This document shows positions 5,720 through 10,269 of a DNA stretch of 10,269 nucleotides, in pieces (the first letter of the stretch is position 1; each line of letters starts with the position of its first letter). The stretch covers positions 1-10,269 of the forward strand of contig JAGWMT010000099.1 in NCBI GenBank assembly GCA_028871595.1. The letters run 5' to 3'. Source of the stretch: Elusimicrobiota bacterium (GTDB lineage Bacteria > Elusimicrobiota > Elusimicrobia > UBA1565 > UBA9628). The notes beneath the pieces are model-generated. The model ran no database searches. It was not told where the DNA came from and saw nothing but the letters and a program-made list of their open reading frames with translations. Made by a program: the position numbers and the translations under genes.

Positions 5720-6837
5720 AGCTCCTCGAAACGGTCGAGGAGGCCGTCGAGCGCGTAGCGCGACCGCGCTTCGGCGCGCGCGGCGCGGCCCAGCGCGGCG
5801 GCCAGTCCCGGTTCGGTCTCCAGGCGCCGGACGGCGTTCTTCAGCGCGATTTCGTCGTCGCGGTCGAACAGCAGGGCGTCGCGGCCGTCCGCCACCGTCT
5901 GCGCGGTGCCGCCGACGCGCGAGGCCAGGACGGCCAGGCCCGAGGCCATCGCTTCCAAGAGCGCGTTCGACAGCCCCTCCGACGTGGACGGCAGGAAGAA
6001 GACGTCGGCCGCGGCATAAAACCCGGCGAGGTCGTCGCGCGCCGAAAGGACCGAGACGCGTCCGGACCCCGCGACCGCCGCCGCCTCGACGGCGCCCCGC
6101 TCGGGTCCGTCGCCGATCAAGACGGCCCGCGCCCGCGCTCCGGCCGAAGCGCTCCACAAATTCAAAAACCACGGCAGCCTTTTCTCCGGGGAGAAACGCC
6201 CGGTGTACAGGAACACGACCGCGTCCTGGTCCCAACCGTACTCCTCGCGCAGCGCGCGGCGCCGCGCGGGGTTGGCGGGCGCGAAGCGGTCCACGTCCAC
6301 GCCGTTGGGCAATATCTCGATGTCGGCGGCGCCCAGAAACGCGCGCGCCTCGTCGGCCAGATCGGGCACCACGGCCAGGAAATGGGGCCGCAGGGCGGCC
6401 AGCACTCGCAACTTCGCCCGCCCCGCTGTCGTTTCCGCCGACGAGGCGAGCTCCCCGATCCCCCGCCCCCCGCCCAGCTTCACGAGCGCCGGGCGTCCCA
6501 GCAAGCGGCCCGCCAGGGACGCCGACAACGCGGGAGAGCCGGCCAGATGCGCGTGGACGGCGTCCCAATCGGTCCAATGAAACAACAGCCACAGGAACGA
6601 ACCGGTCAGAAAGCACGCCGCGTCAATCGCGCCGCGTCCAAAGACGGGCAGACGGCGAATCTTCACGCCGCGGACCTCCTCGCGGGCGGGCAGGCCGTTC
6701 ACGCGGCGGGTGAGGACCGTGACGCGATGGCCCCGGCGGACCAAGGCCACGGAGAGCTCCAGCGCCTGGCGCTCGGCCCCGCCCACCGCCGGCCAGAAGC
6801 CGGCGCTGACCATGACGACCGACAGCGGCCTAGGCAA
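5698..6837 (-). CDS. GT4-family glycosyltransferase (GT-B fold)
   Basis: The 379-residue cytoplasmic or membrane-associated enzyme probably moves a sugar from a nucleotide-sugar donor onto a lipid- or glycan-linked acceptor with retention of configuration. Residues 13-22 (GFWPAVGGAE) give the N-terminal glycine-rich loop, HAHL (95-98) an acceptor-side element, NGVD (178-181) the linker, TGRFSPEKR (212-220) and IGDGPER (241-247) the donor domain, and SEGLSNALLEAMASG (286-300) the EX7E motif with E287 and E295. Length is normal for GT4. The start is TTG at 6837-6835, overlapping the preceding methyltransferase stop by eight bases (TTGCCTAG). GGAAG at 6846-6842 supports it. Starting at the internal ATG (residue 9) would remove the first beta strand. 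It is the last gene of its run and converges with the SGNH gene. Sugar and acceptor cannot be read from sequence. Confidence 0.93.
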   Translation of the reverse strand: MPRPLSVVMVSAGFWPAVGGAERQALELSVALVRRGHRVTVLTRRVNGLPAREEVRGVKIRRLPVFGRGAIDAACFLTGSFLWLLFHWTDWDAVHAHLAGSPALSASLAGRLLGRPALVKLGGGRGIGELASSAETTAGRAKLRVLAALRPHFLAVVPDLADEARAFLGAADIEILPNGVDVDRFAPANPARRRALREEYGWDQDAVVFLYTGRFSPEKRLPWFLNLWSASAGARARAVLIGDGPERGAVEAAAVAGSGRVSVLSARDDLAGFYAAADVFFLPSTSEGLSNALLEAMASGLAVLASRVGGTAQTVADGRDALLFDRDDEIALKNAVRRLETEPGLAAALGRAARAEARSRYALDGLLDRFEELYRFRAS

Positions 6838-7855
6838 CGTTCTTCCGGCCCAAGGCGCCGGGCTTGGGCACCAGTCCGTGCGGCAGCAGCTCCAGGACGG
6901 TGAAGCCCTCCTGGGCGTACCAGCGCGTCAGCTCCTCCTTCGTGTGGTGCCATTGGTACGGCGGCGAGATCCAGTCGAAGTTCTCGATGAGACGCGCCTG
7001 GAAGTCCGGATCCACCGAGAAGGTCAGGTACTTGATCCCGGGAACCGCGCCCAGGACGGTCAGCGGGTAGCACAAGGCGTAGACGAGCGGGATCGGCAGG
7101 CGCGTGGTGAAGAAGCGGACGAAGTCGCTCACGATGTGGCGGATCAGAACGATGCTCCACGCCAGGCGGCGGTCGTCCAGGATCCACGCGCGGTCGGGCC
7201 GGATGGGATTGGTGGCGAATTCCGCGAAGCGGCCGGCCTTGCCGTACAGCCAGACGGACAGCAGGCCCTCGGGCTTGACCAAGGCGGCCACGGCCTTGAA
7301 CGCGGCGCGCGTGTCCGACGTGTGGTGCAGGACGCCCTGGCTGTAGGCGGCGTCGAAGAGCTTCTTCTTGAACGGCGGATGAAGGAGGTCGCCCTCCACC
7401 GGATGCAGGCGGGGATTCTTCTCCGCCGCCTCGGCGACGCGGATCAGGCTGTCCGACATATCCACCGCGACGACCTCCGCGCCCAGCGCGGAGGCGACGG
7501 CGCTGTAGCGCCCCATCCCGCAGCCCGCGTCCAGCACCAGCTTGCCCGCGAACGCCTCGCGCGGGATCATGGTTTCCTCCAGGAAAATCTCCTCGTCGCC
7601 GGGACGCGAGCCGGGATAGCGCAGCCACTCCCAGCCGAAGCTCTCGCGCGTCTTGGCGGCGTCGGCCGGAACGTCGGCGGGCGGGCGCAGGCGCGGGATG
7701 CCGTCGCGCACGGGAAACTCGACGTTGCACGCGGCGCAGGCCAAGGTCGCGGTCCGGATATCCGCGCCGGGATGCGGGTATTTGTCCAGCGCGGCGAACT
7801 TCAGGTCCCCGCCGCACGTGGGGCAGGCCAGCCACTGCAGGAGGTTCAGCCTCAT
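6830..7855 (-). CDS. Trm112-like zinc-ribbon SAM-dependent methyltransferase
   Basis: This 341-residue protein has an N-terminal zinc ribbon of the Trm112/UPF0434 kind, with CPTC at 11-14 and CAAC at 40-43, then FPVRDGIPRL (47-56), which is typical after such ribbons. A class I methyltransferase core follows: LVLDAGCGMGRY (106-117) binds SAM, D132 closes strand 2, and SQGVLHH (172-178) is the post-I motif. DWISPPYQWHHT (294-305) and the following EEL-RWY--GF segment match the C-terminal part of methyltransferases often found in polysaccharide loci. The middle (about 225-275) is hydrophobic and may touch the membrane. The ATG at 7855-7853 overlaps the upstream flippase-like gene's TGA by four bases (ATGA), with GGAGG ten bases before it. 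It is likely a sugar or lipid-intermediate methyltransferase; a quinone-type substrate cannot be excluded. It has the same domain order as the methyltransferase ending at 167, but the two differ clearly in motif residues. Confidence 0.88.
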   Translation of the reverse strand: MRLNLLQWLACPTCGGDLKFAALDKYPHPGADIRTATLACAACNVEFPVRDGIPRLRPPADVPADAAKTRESFGWEWLRYPGSRPGDEEIFLEETMIPREAFAGKLVLDAGCGMGRYSAVASALGAEVVAVDMSDSLIRVAEAAEKNPRLHPVEGDLLHPPFKKKLFDAAYSQGVLHHTSDTRAAFKAVAALVKPEGLLSVWLYGKAGRFAEFATNPIRPDRAWILDDRRLAWSIVLIRHIVSDFVRFFTTRLPIPLVYALCYPLTVLGAVPGIKYLTFSVDPDFQARLIENFDWISPPYQWHHTKEELTRWYAQEGFTVLELLPHGLVPKPGALGRKNVA

Positions 7856-8838
7856 TTCTTCTCGACCTCCGCGCGCAGATCCGTCAGCGACAGCCCCAGG
7901 CGATAGAGGAGGACCAGGCCGGTCACCGTGACCAGAAGGTACATGACCATGTGGCAGACGAGCGCGTAGGCCAGCGCCTGCTCGGGCGCGGCGCCGAATT
8001 GATGGACGATGGTCGCCACGATCTTCTCGAAGCTGCCGATGGCGCCGGGGGCCGCCGGGATGGCGGACGTGGCGCCGGCCCAGGACAAGGTCAGCACCGC
8101 GCGGGGATAATCCATGAGGGCGCCCAGGCCCAAGGCGCGGGCCCCCGCCCAGTACAGCCCCGCGTCCACGCTCCAAAGCAGCAGGCTGAGGCCCGCCGCG
8201 TTCAGGGCGGTCAGCGGCTCGCGCAGCACCGTCGCGCCGAGCGCCAACTGCGACGCCAGCTCGTGGACCTTGGGCCACGAACGCAGGGCCCGTTCCACGA
8301 AGCCCCCGGGGCCGACGGCGGTCTCGGCCAAAGCCAGCAGCGCGAGGGCGACGACGGCGCCGGCCAGGACGACCTCGGCGGCCACGCGCACGCCCTGCGG
8401 CGCGTAGCCGGGAGCCATCCCGGAGGCGACGATGAAGATGGCGAGCAAAGCGGCCACGTCGAGCGCGCGTTCGACCACGACGCTGGCCAGCGCGGCGAAC
8501 GCCGAGATGTTCAGGCGCCGGGCGGCCAGCACGCCTCGCGCCAGCTCGCCGAGGCGCAGGAACAGGACGTTGTTGACGCCCAGACCGATGGCCTCCAGCC
8601 GGAACAGCTCCCAGGTGGAGGCGCCGGGCCGCGCGCGCGACAGGAGCACGCGCCAGCGCACCGCGCGCACGAAGAGATCCAGGTACACGATGGCGGCCAT
8701 GGGGATGAGCCAGACCCACTTCGCGCCGGCCAGCGCGGACGAGAGCTGGGACAGGCTCACGTCCTTCAGCGCCAGCCAGAGGAAAAACGCCGTCCCGGCC
8801 AGGCCGAGAACGGCGGACAACAGCTTGCGCCCCTTCAC
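7852..8838 (-). CDS. Flippase-like integral membrane protein (LPG-synthase TM family)
   Basis: The 328-residue protein is polytopic, with about seven or eight hydrophobic segments, and matches the lysylphosphatidylglycerol synthase transmembrane family (PF03706, older name UPF0104, AglD-like). Diagnostic motifs are NNVLFLRLGELARG (89-102), VVERALD (121-127), PAAPGAIGSFE (261-271) and H296-MVMY in the last helices. It lacks the C-terminal aminoacyl-transfer domain of MprF, so it is the stand-alone form. Stand-alone members commonly sit next to glycosyltransferases and are thought to act on lipid-linked sugars, but the biochemical role is not settled. The start is GTG at 8838-8836, overlapping the upstream stop as GTGA. 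GGAGG at 8847-8843 lies four bases before it and decides this start. Its stop overlaps the methyltransferase ATG. Together with the YfhO-like protein upstream, it suggests a unit handling membrane-bound glycosyl carriers. Confidence 0.88.
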   Translation of the reverse strand: MKGRKLLSAVLGLAGTAFFLWLALKDVSLSQLSSALAGAKWVWLIPMAAIVYLDLFVRAVRWRVLLSRARPGASTWELFRLEAIGLGVNNVLFLRLGELARGVLAARRLNISAFAALASVVVERALDVAALLAIFIVASGMAPGYAPQGVRVAAEVVLAGAVVALALLALAETAVGPGGFVERALRSWPKVHELASQLALGATVLREPLTALNAAGLSLLLWSVDAGLYWAGARALGLGALMDYPRAVLTLSWAGATSAIPAAPGAIGSFEKIVATIVHQFGAAPEQALAYALVCHMVMYLLVTVTGLVLLYRLGLSLTDLRAEVEKK

Positions 8839-10269
8839 GGCGCCTCCGCGCGCCGCGCCAGCGCCGTCAGCCAGAACGCCCACGCCGCCGCGGTCAGCGC
8901 CGCCAGCCACGCCCAGCCCGTCGGGGAGAACTCCAGCGTCAAATCCAGGTCCGCGCCGCGCGGGAACGCCGGCGGCAGCTCCAGCCGCTGGAACACCCCG
9001 TCCCACGGGCGCGTCTCGACCCGCGACGCGCCGATGCGAACGCTCCAGCCCGGGTACGCGGGCGTCGCCAAGGTCACGGCCGCGGCCGCGGAAGGAACCG
9101 CCCCGGTCACGCGCCAGCGCTGGGGGGTCTCGATCCACAGGCGCGGATCGGGCGTCACTCGCAGGCCGCGCTCGTCGACGAAGGCGGCCAGCGGCCAGGC
9201 CTCCGCGCGCTCCACCCCGGCCGGCGACAGACGCGCGGCCACGCCGGCGCGGGACGCGGCCTCGGAGCGCCAGCGGGAGACGTAGACGCGGCTGGCGTCG
9301 GCGGCGGGCGCGCCTTCGGCGGCCGCGGCCCAAGCGGGGACCCCCTTCGGATAAAACGCCTCGTAGCCGTTCACGTTCATCAGATGATACAAAGCGGTCT
9401 TGTTCGGATTCGCCAGTTCCGGATCGGTGAGCACGCGCTCCGCGCGGCCGCCCAGCTTTTCGGCGATCTCCGTGCGCGGCTTCAGGAACGGCGCGGGGTC
9501 CTGCGGCCGGAGGAACGCCGCGTCCCACCACGCCAGGGGCAGGAAGCCGGCGAGCGCCAGGCCCAGGCGCGCGCGCGAAGAGAGCCGCCGCTCCTGCAGG
9601 AGCGCCAGCCCCGCGCCCGCCAGCAGCAGCACGCCCCACAAGGTCAGGAACAGCCAGCGCGACGGCGTGCGCAGATAGGAAAGGACGGCGAAGCCCAGCA
9701 CTGCGCGCGCGAGCGGACCGCGCGGGCCGAAGGCCAGGAAGGCGCCGGCCGCGGCCAAAGCGGCCGCCGCGCCGCGGCGCCTCCCCCGCGCCAGCCCCCA
9801 CGCGGCGAACACCAGCGCTACCGGACCGGCCCAGCCGCCGCAGGTCTCGTAGAAGACCGACAGCACGTCGTGCCAGGTCCCGTCCAGCGGCGTGCCCAGC
9901 GCGCCGGGATTGATCCACGTCCACAAAGCCCCCGGCGGCAGCGCGTAGGCGCCGCTCAGCGCGCCGCCCCAAGAGGCGCGCACGGAATGGCGCAGGAATT
10001 CGAGCGTCGGCAGCCACTGCGCGGCCGTCAGCGCCAGCGCCGCCGCGCCGGCGCCCGTGAGGCGGGTCAGCAGCGCGCGCCGCCCGTCGCGGCACAGAGC
10101 CCACAAAGCCATGCCCGCGCCGTTCACGACGAGGAATTGCCCATGGCCGGAGAACAGTGGGAGCGCGAACCCCGCGGCCAGCAGCGCGAACGCTCCCGAC
10201 AGCCACGCCAGCCACAGCCACGGCGCCCACGCCAGCGCGGCGACCAAGGTGGGAATGCCCGCGGTCACG
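8835..10269 (-). CDS. YfhO-family membrane protein, N-terminus cut by the window edge
   Basis: The frame is open to the right edge and gives at least 477 residues. A GTG at 10268-10266 is the first possible start seen, but YfhO-type proteins are usually 700-900 residues and begin with further membrane helices, so this is probably an internal valine. Visible parts: GHGQFLVVNG (41-50), AAQWLPTLEFLRHSVR (82-97) and INPGALGTP (118-126) are loop motifs typical of the family, embedded in many hydrophobic helices to about residue 250. A soluble part follows, with NPNKTALYHLMNVNGYEAFYP and ATPAYPGWSV, the usual YfhO C-terminal signature, and a last helix just before the end. In Bacillus and Listeria, YfhO-like proteins act with a GT2 enzyme to glycosylate teichoic acids outside the membrane, probably as GT-C-like transferases. 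The role here is inferred to be similar for another acceptor. The very alanine-rich composition reflects the GC content. Confidence 0.82.
   Translation of the reverse strand, partial: VTAGIPTLVAALAWAPWLWLAWLSGAFALLAAGFALPLFSGHGQFLVVNGAGMALWALCRDGRRALLTRLTGAGAAALALTAAQWLPTLEFLRHSVRASWGGALSGAYALPPGALWTWINPGALGTPLDGTWHDVLSVFYETCGGWAGPVALVFAAWGLARGRRRGAAAALAAAGAFLAFGPRGPLARAVLGFAVLSYLRTPSRWLFLTLWGVLLLAGAGLALLQERRLSSRARLGLALAGFLPLAWWDAAFLRPQDPAPFLKPRTEIAEKLGGRAERVLTDPELANPNKTALYHLMNVNGYEAFYPKGVPAWAAAAEGAPAADASRVYVSRWRSEAASRAGVAARLSPAGVERAEAWPLAAFVDERGLRVTPDPRLWIETPQRWRVTGAVPSAAAAVTLATPAYPGWSVRIGASRVETRPWDGVFQRLELPPAFPRGADLDLTLEFSPTGWAWLAALTAAAWAFWLTALARRAEAP
8843..8847 (-). promoter_or_regulatory. 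Ribosome-binding site deciding the GTG start of the flippase-like gene
   Basis: On the minus strand GGAGG lies four bases before the GTG at 8838-8836. No ATG occurs in frame before the first membrane segment, so this site fixes the start and gives a four-base overlap (GTGA) with the upstream gene. Confidence 0.6.

Noticed and set aside
3044..6616. A 1190-codon open frame on the minus strand across the acyltransferase, SGNH and GT4 genes
   Set aside because: Its translation is low-complexity, rich in R, G, A, E and Q, shows no family motif, and lies antisense to two well-supported genes. High GC with G/C third positions removes stops from such frames.
6835..6840. Internal ATG (residue 9) as the start of the GT4 gene
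   Set aside because: It would remove the first beta strand before the GFWPAVGG loop, and the TTG has a GGAAG site four bases upstream.
7856..8719. Extension of the second methyltransferase frame upstream to 8719
   Set aside because: The added 288 residues are a shadow of the flippase-like gene. The ATG at 7855 starts directly before the zinc ribbon and forms an ATGA overlap.
7951..9285. A 444-codon plus-strand frame antisense to the flippase-like and YfhO-like genes
   Set aside because: It is antisense to two membrane proteins with clear motifs, and its own product shows no hydrophobic pattern or motif of its own.
8839..10230. Extension of the flippase-like frame far upstream (open from 10230 as a 792-residue protein)
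   Set aside because: The upstream part is arginine/glycine-rich shadow of the YfhO-like gene. The GTG at 8838 with GGAGG and the GTGA overlap gives the normal family length.
10266..10268. GTG as the true start of the YfhO-like gene
   Set aside because: The family is normally several hundred residues longer at the N-terminus, the frame is open to the edge, and no ribosome-binding site can be seen because the sequence ends.

Overview
This window is GC-rich chromosomal DNA (clearly above 60% G+C by eye). Nearly every codon ends in G or C, and long open frames lie antisense to real genes. No rRNA, tRNA or other taxonomic marker is present. The gene styles would fit a high-GC Gram-negative or candidate-phylum bacterium; an Elusimicrobiota-like lineage is a guess from general impression, not a result. 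The content is a cell-surface glycan assembly and modification locus flanked on the left by a mobile element.

Layout. (1) Positions 1-98, minus strand: the N-terminus of an IS1595-type transposase running off the left edge. A short gap follows that contains two adjacent 12-bp perfect palindromes. (2) Positions 167-3104, minus strand: an asparagine-synthetase-type amidotransferase (asnB) followed, with an 8-nt overlap, by a zinc-ribbon SAM methyltransferase. (3) Positions 3105-3199: a 95-bp divergent promoter region with a tandem 10-bp GC repeat and a -10-like box for each direction. (4) Positions 3200-5719, plus strand: an AlgI-type MBOAT O-acyltransferase and an SGNH-type partner protein 9 bp downstream, a typical two-protein exopolysaccharide O-acetylation module. 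(5) Positions 5698-10269, minus strand: a tightly overlapping run. In transcription order it is a YfhO-family membrane protein (cut by the right edge), a flippase-like integral membrane protein of the LPG-synthase TM family, a second zinc-ribbon methyltransferase and a GT4 glycosyltransferase. The last gene ends tail-to-tail with the SGNH gene, with 22 bp of overlap.

How it may work together (inference): GT4 adds a sugar on the cytoplasmic side. The flippase-like protein and the YfhO-like protein would handle lipid-linked sugars at the membrane and their transfer outside. The two methyltransferases and the amidotransferase would decorate sugars with methyl or amide groups. The MBOAT/SGNH pair would O-acetylate the exported glycan. 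All gene families are known. I see no CRISPR array, RNA gene, phage gene or toxin-antitoxin pair. The points most worth a second look are the regulatory and junction details: possible leaderless starts, matching 8-nt overlaps, non-ATG starts, the palindrome pair, and the residue order of the SGNH protein's catalytic motifs. No gap without a gene exceeds 300 bases.
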